Assembly (NCBI GenBank): GCA_014526335.1
Contig: JACTAT010000122.1
Location: 587,553 to 651,552 of the forward strand
Source of the DNA: Chrysaora quinquecirrha
Lineage: Eukaryota; Cnidaria; Scyphozoa; Semaeostomeae; Pelagiidae
Length of the DNA: 64,000 nucleotides
Reading direction: 5' to 3'
Notes under the pieces: generated by a model
What the model saw: only the letters and a program-made list of their open reading frames with translations
Told to the model about the DNA's origin: nothing
Databases searched by the model: none
Shown: in pieces, positions 42,936-54,000 of the stretch
Numbering within the stretch: the first letter of the stretch is position 1
Layout of the letters: each line of letters starts with the position of its first letter
Made by a program: the position numbers and the translations under genes

Positions 42936-43425
42936 TCTAGTATTTCTCCGTTGAATGTCTTATAACTCGAAGATTTTCGCTGTTTCTTTTACAGCTAGTA
43001 ATATCGGATCAGCGTCTTTCCCATCATACTTTATCTATTTATTCTTTCTTTATTCATAAGTTTTTTCTAAAAACTCCTTCAGATCTTGGCGAAGAAATAA
43101 TCGAAACATCTCGCACCAATGAGCATCAGTAGCACTGCCATTCTGCTAGACAGATACCGAAGAACTAAATATTTTGATGTTGTTTATTTTATCGTGAACT
43201 TTCATTACTTTCTTGTTCGAAGCTCATCAACCTACTGACACCTGCATCTTCAAGTATTTTGCTTGTATCTTAGAGATGATTATATGAAATTAGCTGCTCA
43301 TTGCTTTCAGCAGATGCAATTGCACCTATATCTCTGTTGTACATTCCGGGGGATGGCTTGCTTAAATGACTGGTTTGCCTCTTTGCAGATATTTGATTTG
43401 TCACTTGATTATGATAGCAATAATT
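42936..43425. other. Upstream flank of ankyrin gene
   Basis: AT-rich non-coding sequence. It presumably holds the promoter and 5' UTR of the minus-strand ankyrin gene. No motif stands out. Confidence 0.4.
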
Positions 43426-43429
43426 TTCA

Positions 43430-43663
43430 GTGGTGATCATGATTATTTAATAATGACTGATTTATTTCAAGATGATGATGATTTATGATGAAGGTGATTA
43501 ATTGATTGATTGATTCATTATGATTATGATAGTGATGATTGATGATGATGATGCTGATGTCGATGCCGATGATTATTATTTTCTTGATAATGATGCTGTT
43601 GATGATGATAATGATGCCGATAAGCAGTGATGATGATGGTGATTAAGATGTTGATGATGCTGC

Positions 43664-43704
<41 letters not shown>

Positions 43705-43977
43705 ATGATAATGATGATGATGATAATAATGATGATGATAATGACGATGGTAGTGATGATGATTACGTTGATGATCATGTTGATCATGATGACCATGATG
43801 ATGATAATGGTGATGGTGATGATAATGATGATGATGTTGATGATGATGATGATAATAATGATGATGATGATTATGATGATTATGATGATGATAATGATGA
43901 TGATGACGATGATGATAATGACAATGATAATGATGATAATGATAATGATGGTGATGACGGTGGTGATGATGATGACC

Positions 43978-44055
<78 letters not shown>

Positions 44056-44165
44056 ATAATGATTGTGATGATGATAATGATGATGATGATGATGACGATG
44101 ATGATGATGATAATAATGATGATGATGATGACGATGATGATGATGATGATAATGGTGATGATGTC
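43430..44165. repeat. (ATG)n / (ATGATA)n microsatellite
   Basis: About 735 bp are dominated by ATG trinucleotides with ATA, GTG and ACG variants. The purest run is about 43980-44055. Poly-Met and poly-Ile frames on the two strands are artefacts of the repeat. It lies about 0.5 kb upstream of the ankyrin gene start. Confidence 0.97.
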
Positions 44166-44820
44166 AATCAGTCAAAAACGATGAAAATCCAATCCCCAAT
44201 CTTATCATGTCTTACTGTGAAACCCATACTTTCTGTTGTTTCAAAAACTGAGAAAACATTACTGCTGTCATTTTCACTTCAGCTGTTTAGCACTTGTTGT
44301 TATTTTCTTTTTTTCTTATAATTTGGATATTCCGTAGTCACCTGCTTTGTGGTTTTTAGACGGAGGTTAATTGTTTACAGGTTTTCCAGTCTGGAAGTAG
44401 TTTGAAGTGGGTGAATGAAAAAGGGCTCCTGATTGGGGTGGAGCACTTTGGTTGCTATGCTACTAACGTTTGACTTGGTTTTTTTTCTTTTAGTTATCTA
44501 AGCTAAGTAAGCCTCTAACCTAACAAAGTCCAGAAGAGTTTCAGTTCAACTTTTCTCCAAACAAAACTACCCCTAGCTGACAATCTTGCTCACCTAGCAA
44601 TGAAAACAGGCGTGTTTTAGGTATCGAAGAATATTTTATTTTCCTCTAATCGACCTTTCTCCGGGCAATGGCCGTGTGACCGTATTTTTTCCTGACATTA
44701 TCCATAGTCAATAGAAGGAGTGACTATGCTTTCTACTGAATATGCTCTATCGATATCATTGATAGATATTATGCTTATCGAGTCCGTGACCCTGGCTGTG
44801 ACGTGACGCTACCGCTGCTC
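44166..44820. other. Intergenic, nothing recognised
   Basis: AT-rich sequence with no supported gene, RNA or repeat boundary. Confidence 0.4.
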
Positions 44821-44824
44821 GGGC

Positions 44825-45245
44825 TGCCCCGGGGGTGCTTCCATTGTTTAGCATACTAGACGTGCCGCCCAAATGGGTAACTTTTTCAGCGTCAATTTCC
44901 CTACATAAGGGTTGGTTTTTCGTCTCTATACATGGGTAGTAGAAACTTTTAGACATGCATTGCTTTTAGAAGCCTGATAAATTTTTTTGTATTAAGAGCC
45001 AATTTTATGGTGCAAATCGCGTAAATTCGTTTCTTTTTCAGCGCAAATGCCATTTCACCGCATTTAGCGTTTCTTTAGGTGTTAAATTGGTTTCAAATAT
45101 TTGAGATATTGGTACAAATGGGCAAAAAATGTCTTTGTTTTTTCTATAAATGGATAACACGACTAGCAGAATTTATCCAAATTTATCCGTAGTCATAGAT
45201 GGGCTTTGAAAAACTGGGCGGCACGTCTAGTCTTTTGAACAATGA
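44825..45245. mobile_element. TIR element with poly-G/C ends (second copy)
   Basis: It follows the copy at 2099-2544 closely: GGGGGTGCTTCCATTG, ACTAGACGTGCCGCCCAAAT, GGGTTGGTTTTTCG and CTGGGCGGCACGTCTAGTC, breaking off at TTTTGAACAATGA. In the other copy the next bases are a long C run, so the assembly stopped at that homopolymer. Confidence 0.75.
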
Positions 45246-45745
45246 NNNNNNNNNNNNNNNNNNNNNNNNNNNNNNNNNNNNNNNNNNNNNNNNNNNNNNN
45301 NNNNNNNNNNNNNNNNNNNNNNNNNNNNNNNNNNNNNNNNNNNNNNNNNNNNNNNNNNNNNNNNNNNNNNNNNNNNNNNNNNNNNNNNNNNNNNNNNNNN
45401 NNNNNNNNNNNNNNNNNNNNNNNNNNNNNNNNNNNNNNNNNNNNNNNNNNNNNNNNNNNNNNNNNNNNNNNNNNNNNNNNNNNNNNNNNNNNNNNNNNNN
45501 NNNNNNNNNNNNNNNNNNNNNNNNNNNNNNNNNNNNNNNNNNNNNNNNNNNNNNNNNNNNNNNNNNNNNNNNNNNNNNNNNNNNNNNNNNNNNNNNNNNN
45601 NNNNNNNNNNNNNNNNNNNNNNNNNNNNNNNNNNNNNNNNNNNNNNNNNNNNNNNNNNNNNNNNNNNNNNNNNNNNNNNNNNNNNNNNNNNNNNNNNNNN
45701 NNNNNNNNNNNNNNNNNNNNNNNNNNNNNNNNNNNNNNNNNNNNN
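45246..45745. other. Assembly gap (500 N)
   Basis: A placeholder gap of unknown true size. The missing 3' exons of BRIX1 could lie within or beyond it. Confidence 0.98.
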
Positions 45746-46385
45746 CATTTTTGAAAAGTCGCGCTAATTAATGAAACTAGTGGTAGAGAGAACTGTGGGC
45801 CCCGAGTGAAACATAACAAGGACGCTAAGTCATTCATTTGATAACAATAATTTGTGGTTAATACTTTTTATCATAATACGATTTTCGTTTTGTTGGTAAA
45901 CTCAACTTTTGTTAGTAAACGAGTATTTTGCTGTTTGAATAGCTACTATTTCTAGATTAGGTTTGCAGTAAGAAGCCGCCAGTTCCACCATTTTGTTTAG
46001 TTTCTATAACCCATTCCTGGGTCTATGGGTGAGATTCGTAGTATTCTAACCATATTTATGTATTTATCGTGTTGTCTAAAGAAATATAATTCGACTTTGA
46101 TTCATTGAAATTTGCAGCACTTTTTGAATGGTTCAATATTTCATGGTTGTCTAGAGTTGGCATTTCGCGCAACTGACTCTCTATGAGAAAGCAGCGAGCG
46201 TCGGAAGTCAGGTATCAATAACTAGTTGTATTAATTAGCGCGACTTTTCAAAAAATGGAAGCCCAGAACACTCTTCTATTAAAAAAGTGTATGTTTAGAG
46301 CTGTTTTTTACAGATGTAGGCCCCACAAAACGCATCACTGTCTGCTTAGAGATACTTCCCGTTCATACAACACCGTTGCAATTTC
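45746..46385. other. Intergenic, nothing recognised
   Basis: Sequence between the gap and the minisatellite with no supported gene. A phrase near the gap edge (CATTTTTGAAAAGTCGCGCT at 45746) recurs inverted near 46235-46257, suggesting an element with inverted ends spanning about 45746-46257. Confidence 0.4.
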
Positions 46386-46389
46386 TCTA

Positions 46390-46970
46390 ATGAGTTGCAC
46401 GCCCACCACTGTACTGATGGTATCCCTCCACTGTACTGAACATCCACCCCTGTACTGATGGTATCCCTCCACTGTACTGAACATCCACCCCTGTACTGAT
46501 GGTATCCCTCCACTGTACTGAACATCCACCACCGTACTCATGGTATCCCTCCACTGTACTGATGGTATCCCTCCACCCAACTCATGGTATCCCTCCACTG
46601 TACTGAACATCCACCACTGTACTCCAGGTATCTCTCCACTGTACTGAACATCCACCACTGTACTCATGGTATCCCTCCACTGTACTCATGGTATCCCTCC
46701 ACGCAACTCATGGTATCCCTCCACTGTACTGAACATCCACCACTGTACTTATGGTATCCCTCCACTGTACTCATGGTATCCCTCCACTGTACTGAACATC
46801 CACCACTGTACTCATGGTATCCCTCCACTGTGCTGATGGTATCCCTCCACTGTACTGAACATCCACCACTGTACTCATGGCATCCCTCCACTGTACTCAT
46901 GGTATCCCTCCACTGTACTGAACATCCACCACTGTACTGCACACCCACCACTGTACTGCACATACGTTAT
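46390..46970. repeat. About 41-bp minisatellite
   Basis: It is built from two alternating subunits, CTGTACTCATGGTATCCCTC and CACTGTACTGAACATCCAC, giving about 41 bp per full period with irregular duplication of the first subunit. Open frames on both strands across it are repeat artefacts. Confidence 0.95.
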
Positions 46971-46999
46971 GCGGGGTGACTCTCCACGAGGAGAAATTA

Positions 47000-47690
47000 A
47001 TTGAAAGTTAATGAATGAACTAATGTTCTAACGGAAAGTAGGTTTTGCAGCAGCTGGCAAAAAGTATCTCTTGATTCACACGATCAAAAACGTGCACGTA
47101 CACTATCAAAGGAGTATCTGGGACCAACCTGATGGGCAGCACAATCCAAAGGGGGTTCTTATTCGAGGGAGGGCCCTTGTGAGTTGCATCTGTATAACAT
47201 TAACCAATTAAGGTGGTGGCAGCCCCGATCAAGTTTGAAAGTGAGCTGGAACTGCTTGCTGCATTTCTAAATATAAATCTTATCTTGCCTCTTTGCTTAG
47301 TTTCTGCCTAAACGTATGGTTGCTGAAAAAGACAAGACCGGCATCCAAGATTTAGGCTCGTTTTTTCATGTTGTGTGTTTGATTTATTATAAACCAAACT
47401 ACGAACTGATGCGGTGAACGGCCTGGTTATTCAGCCATTCACTTTCTGTTTCGGAAATCTAAACGTAATTTATATCTTATTTTCATCAGAAATGGTCCAG
47501 TCATTTAAGTTTAGATAGGTCTTAGTATGATCGGGACGACCCCACACCACAACAAAGAAACTTAGCTTCATTGTCATGATGATGCTAAAGCTTCAGTACA
47601 GAAATCTATTTAATTTTTGTTTCGTCGGAAACATCAAATTTTACTTTAAATTCAATTTCATTTATGCATTATAATCTATTTCAGAAAGGG
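47000..47690. other. Intergenic or BRIX1 3' intron, nothing recognised
   Basis: I looked here on the minus strand for the C-terminal exons of BRIX1 (basic, Lys/Arg-rich) and found none I could support. Confidence 0.35.
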
Positions 47691-47965
47691 TGTTTCCCGG
47701 CTGGTAGAAGGGCGTGGTCCAAAAGATTTTTCTGACCCCCTTCCTTTGACGCCTTCGGCGCATAGCATGTCCACTCCTTGCAGGCCAGCTTCGCTACTGG
47801 CTGTGGAACATAGCTTCCGCTCCTGGGGCGATCTAATAGATAGGTCGATAAAATCTGCTCCGCGCATAAGGCCACCCGATTCATTTGTTCATGTAAATGG
47901 TTGTTGTCGTCGCCAAAGGTTACAGTACCTTTGCGAAAAGCGGGATTTACGTAAGGAGTCTAGGA
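47690..47965. other. GC-richer segment of unknown nature
   Basis: It stands out from the AT-rich surroundings, with phrases such as GACGCCTTCGGCGCATAGC and GCTCCTGGGGCGATC. Open frames of 60-75 codons run on both strands, without a recognised family or splice sites. It could be a fragment of a mobile element or an unrecognised structured RNA. Confidence 0.3.
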
Positions 47966-48014
47966 CTTGAGTTGAAAGACTGACGCTGACGGCAGGATTA
48001 AAAGTATGACTAAC

Positions 48015-51000
48015 CTCGTTTGGAGATATATAATGTGGATTTTGGTATAATGTTGATCCTCCGAAACTTCCACTAAAGATCCTGATTGGATTGAGGACAA
48101 ATCTTGGGCCTAAAACAGAGCGAAATGAGACTCATATACAACTCGCATTAAAAGTATGGGAATAAAGACACCCAAATAAAAGTAAAATAAAAGAATTGAG
48201 ATGTGCCAAACTCAGCAGCTTGAAAATGAAATAAAATAAATAAAACACTTACCGATTTCGGTTAACGAAAAGTCGTTCTGGTTTACAATCTACGAAAAAT
48301 GAAATCAGCAACTATAAGAGAACCATCATATACCATACACCTGTGGGACTAACTTTATTGTCCGTTGTGGGGGTGTCCACTGGGTGGGAGGTAGCTAAAC
48401 GAATTTCGGTACAAAGATAATTGTCCGTTCTTGGGAGGTGTCCGTTGTTAAGATGTGTCCGCGAATAGAGGTTCTAACTGTAATGTGCAACTGTTTAAAT
48501 CTTATACACGATTGCTCTTGAAAGACTACACTGTCTCTTGTAATCCTCGGACAAGAATGGTCCTGTGAAACTGGAGGAAAACCTTGGGTTGAATTGCTTG
48601 TAGAGTTGCTGTTCGATTTCACTGAGCTCTATATGTACGATGTAATTCTGATATTAGCCTATATCTGGTCCATCATGCAGTATGCCTGTAAAGCATGGAA
48701 CATATTAAAGAGCATTTTAGAATTGTTGATTCTGAGCTTCGGTGCTACAGGAAAATTCAAAAACTAAGTTGGACCGATAGGAATAGTAACGTGCAAGCGT
48801 TGAGGTCAATGTATATCGAGAAAGAGCTGCTAAAGGGAATCAAAATACAATTTTTGAATTTTATTAGAACATATCGGATGCCCCAATAAATAATTGTTAC
48901 AAAATCTTTCCTGCTGCAAAATCGTTCAAACATTAACTAGAAAAACTTGCACCTAATCAACAAACGTTGAAGAAACATCAAAACCATAACTGCTTTTTTC
49001 CCAGAATAATATAAACTCAAAAAATTGTATTCATAAATACGGGTGTAACGTAACGAGACATGATTATTATCTTCTTTTCCATGCTGTAATAGGTAGTGTT
49101 GTCTTGCAGATGAAAAAAAATTAGGTTGAAGTTAACTTGTTTTAAGTTTGGTAAGATTCTGCCACAGGGAAGATTTTATATTAAGTATTTAGTTTGAGGG
49201 GTTAATTTTTTGCCCAACCGATATAATTAGGGAACGGAACATCGAAGGCTTGCTCACAACATGAAGAATGGAGCGCAGTAGGAACAGAGGGAGACAAAGA
49301 AGAGAACATCGTAGACTGGTTATTACTGGACAGGGGCAGTAAAGTGACGCACAGTTGTCGAGATAGAGACTTAGAGAGCAATGGAAATCCATGATCGTCC
49401 ATGTTATAAGACATGGCATCCGAAAAAGAAGAATTACAAACAAGAAAGTAATTTCCAATTACAAAGAGAGGTTTTCTTTAAGGATAATGAATTAAACATA
49501 CCTGGTAATTTCTAAACCAAATTCTGTTATCGACGATTGAAAAGTTAAAAACATGATCGAAGAATGGTTTTGATTTTGGATAAAGATTTGGGGTACCAAA
49601 TATCTGAGTGATCAGTTCTTTTAGTAGACGGTTGTGTGGCGTCTCATCGAATACCTGAAATAAGAGAAGACAAAGAAGTCTCAGGGTGCATTCTTTTGAA
49701 GCGAATCAGAGATCTGCTTCGCCTTTTTGATTTTACGAAGACGTGGAACCGAAGCAAAATAAGAAGAACTCATTGATTCGGTCTTTCAAGCAATTTTCAA
49801 AGTTGAAAGATGTATTTAGCCTCATTCCAGTAGCTGTCGCATCAAACTATGGAAATCCACACAATAAGTCAAAATTTTGATATAACAGCTGACAAATCTT
49901 GGCACAGATCTTGAAAAGTTTGGCCTCGCCTCATCTCCCGCCATTTTGGCATGAAAAATCAGACTCAACCCGGTCCTACATTATCACGTAACCCAAAGAC
50001 GCACCGAGAAACAACAATGAAAACCGAGTCAGTTCCAAAAGCGTAAAGAAATTTTTTGTTGCTTGGCTAAGCAATAAAAGCGAATTGCTACAGAAGCAAT
50101 TCGCTTGATTCAATCAGGAAAAGCGATGCAATAAAAGAACGGTATAATGTCGAATCAAACTTTTCCTTCGCTCCAAAAGAACGCACCCTAAATATAAAAA
50201 CAAAAGTACCTAAGTATCTAGTTATCAACGCATTTTTACCTTTTCGAATGAGAGGAGAGGACGAGAGCCTTTGAGACAGTTTCCTGTTAGTTTTAATTCA
50301 TCCATAGTGTGAACTAAAACATAAAAATATATGAAAAATAAGTGAATAAGTGTTGTAACAAAGTGATGCAGGGAAGGGCAATGGCTGACAGAGAATATAC
50401 CTATCTTCTTTTCATTCCTGCATGCATGCAAACTCTTACAATGTAGAGGCAGTGCACATGGGGCAAGAACCTAGGGGGGTACTTATGTAATTTGGATACA
50501 GGTGTGTGCTGCCCATATGGATGGGTTTTTTGCCTTGAGTGTACCCTAAACATGAGTTTGATTTTAGCAAAATCCCCATATAACAGGGTGGGAAAAATTT
50601 TAGAAACTAAAAAATTTTGTTTTATATCAGTACGAAAAGTGTTCAAATTGCATTGAAAACGTTAATCTGGTTTACAATCTACGAAAATGAAATCAGCAAC
50701 TATAAGAGAACCATCATATACCATACACCTGTGGGACTAACTTTATTGTCCGTTGTGGGGGTGTCCACTGGGTGGGAGGTAGCTAAACGAATTTCGGTAC
50801 AAAGATAATTGTCCGTTCTTGGGAGGTGTCCGTTGTTAAGATGTGTCCGCGAATAGAGGTTCTAACTGTAATGTGCAACTGTTTAAATCTTATACACGAT
50901 TGCTCTTGAAAGACTACACTGTCTCTTGTAATCCTCGGACAAGAATGGTCCTGTGAAACTGGAGGAAAACCTTGGGTTGAATTGCTTGTAGAGTTGCTGT

Positions 51001-54000
51001 TCGATTTCACTGAGCTCTATATGTACGATGTAATTCTGATATTAGCCTATATCTGGTCCATCATGCAGTATGCCTGTAAAGCATGGAACATATTAAAGAG
51101 CATTTTAGAATTGTTGATTCTGAGCTTCGGTGCTACAGGAAAATTCAAAACTAAGTTGGACCGATAGGAATAGTAACGTGCAAGCGTTGAGGTCAATGTA
51201 TATCGAGAAAGAGCTGCTAAAGGGAATCAAAATACAATTTTTGAATTTTATTAGAACATATCGGATGCCCCAATAAATAATTGTTACAAAATCTTTCCTG
51301 CTGCAAAATCGTTCAAACATTAACTAGAAAAACTTGCACCTAATCAACAAACGTTGAAGAAACATCAAAACCATAACTGCTTTTTTCCCAGAATAATATA
51401 AACTCAAAAAATTGTATTCATAAATACGGGTGTAACGTAACGAGACATGATTATTATCTTCTTTTCCATGCTGTAATAGGTAGTGTTGTCTTGCAGATGA
51501 AACAAAAATTAGGTTGAAGTTAACTTGTTTTAAGTTTGGTAAGATTCTGCCACAGGGAAGATTTTATATTAAGTATTTAGTTTGAGGGGTTAATTTTTTG
51601 CCCAACCGATATAATTAGGGAACGGAACATCGAAGGCTTGCTCACAACATGAAGAATGGAGCGCAGTAGGAACAGAGGGAGACAAAGAAGAGAACATCGT
51701 AGACTGGTTATTACTGGACAGGGGCAGTAAAGTGACGCACAGTTGTCGAGATAGAGACTTAGAGAGCAATGGAAATCCATGATCGTCCATGTTATAAGAC
51801 ATGGCATCCGAAAAAGAAGAATTACAAACAAGAAAGTAATTTCCAATTACAAAGAGAGGTTTTCTTTAAGGATAATGAATTAAACATACCTGGTAATTTC
51901 TAAACCAAATTCTGTTATCGACGATTGAAAAGTTAAAAACATGATCGAAGAATGGTTTTGATTTTGGATAAAGATTTGGGGTACCAAATATCTGAGTGAT
52001 CAGTTCTTTTAGTAGACGGTTGTGTGGCGTCTCATCGAATACCTGAAATAAGAGAAGACAAAGAAGTCTCAGGGTGCATTCTTTTGAAGCGAATCAGAGA
52101 TCTGCTTCGCCTTTTTGATTTTACGAAGACGTGGAACCGAAGCAAAATAAGAAGAACTCATTGATTCGGTCTTTCAAGCAATTTTCAAAGTTGAAAGATG
52201 TATTTAGCCTCATTCCAGTAGCTGTCGCATCAAACTATGGAAATCCACACAATAAGTCAAAATTTTGATATAACAGCTGACAAATCTTGGCACAGATCTT
52301 GAAAAGTTTGGCCTCGCCTCATCTCCCGCCATTTTGGCATGAAAAATCAGACTCAACCCGGTCCTACATTATCACGTAACCCAAAGACGCACCGAGAAAC
52401 AACAATGAAAACCGAGTCAGTTCCAAAAGCGTAAAGAAATTTTTTGTTGCTTGGCTAAGCAATAAAAGCGAATTGCTACAGAAGCAATTCGCTTGATTCG
52501 GTCAGGAAAAGCGATGCAATAAAAGAACGGTATAATGTCGAATCAAACTTTTCCTTCGCTCCAAAAGAACGCACCCTAAATATAAAAACAAAAGTACCTA
52601 AGTATCTAGTTATCAACGCATTTTTACCTTTTCGAATGAGAGGAGAGGACGAGAGCCTTTGAGACAGTTTCCTGTTAGTTTTAATTCATCCATAGTGTGA
52701 ACTAAAACATAAAAATATATGAAAAATAAGTGAATAAGTGTTGTAACAAAGTGATGCAGGGAAGGGCAATGGCTGACAGAGAATATACCTATCTTCTTTT
52801 CATTCCTGCATGCATGCAAACTCTTACAATGTAGAGGCAGTGCACATGGGGCAAGAACCTAGGGGGGTACTTATGTAATTTGGATACAGGTGTGTGCTGC
52901 CCATATGGATGGGTTTTTTGCCTTGAGTGTACCCTAAACATGAGTTTGATTTTAGCAAAATCCCCATATAACAGGGTGGGAAAAATTTTAGAAACTAAAA
53001 AATTTTGTTTTATATCAGTACGAAAAGTGTTCAAATTGCATTGAAAACGTTAATAGTGAACGTTAATAGTTAATAGTAAACGTTCAACTTATAATATGGC
53101 CTAGAAAGACTTATTATTCTAGTATCCCACTTTTTATTACCAATAACATAGGGTTTACATCCAGTCTGGGCCTCCATTTTAAGTGGGTCAGTCTGTAAAA
53201 TCTCAATGGCACATCCCCATCCATCCATAGGTCATGTACCCAGTACCCCCCCAACACAGGTAAGAAAGGACAAATGGGGAAGAATTGCCACCAAGAGTGA
53301 GGAGAGAAGACCTGCAAGCTCTCTGCCATTCCAAGCAAAAGATGAAAGCAATCATGAGATGTGGTCTGGTTGAGAGGAACAGGAAGGGGCATCTTGGCTG
53401 GATATGGACAGGGTCCTTCAGTAATTACAACATGTAGGGCTTCCCTAGAGAAATGATTTTGTTCTGCCCTTGCAAACTTGGTTTCAGATACTGTTGAAGA
53501 AAAGATTTAATATTTTTCTTACTATTTTCAACAAGAAATTTTACAGATGGACCATGAGGGACATTAGACATCCTGGAAAAAATAAAAACATAGAAATTTG
53601 ATAAGAAATTGAAGAATTTAGAGATAGGCAAAATTGCAACAATTGCAAAAGCTTTTTTCTTGTTAAATAAATGATTAAATAATGTCCACAATTTAATAAT
53701 ATAGTTGCTAAAAAACACCCACCATAGGAATAAATCTTTTTTCTTTTTCATTTCAAAGAAAATGCATTTGTTGCAGTTTTTCATTTCACAGACCTGAAAG
53801 AAATATACACATTCCTATACATTTCATTCCCCAAAAGATAGAGATTTGAAGTCTGGTTTTGAACATTGAGATAAAAAGAAAAATATCTAAAAGATTATTT
53901 GAAAGAAAAGATTACCTCATTTACAATGTCCAATTTGTCTTTTCTCTCCAACTTGTTATCTAGAAATTTGAAAAACAAAACTGAATCATGCAAGATGACA

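Noticed and set aside
43524..44184. Poly-Met / poly-Ile open frames
   Set aside because: Pure products of the ATG microsatellite.
46335..46979. Open frames over the TGTACTCATGGTATCC repeat on both strands
   Set aside because: They follow the minisatellite period; no gene evidence.
49189..49458. Duplicated 89-codon minus-strand frame (also at 51577-51846)
   Set aside because: It lies in the intron between BRIX1 exons 8 and 9, resembles no family, and exists twice only because the region is tandemly duplicated.
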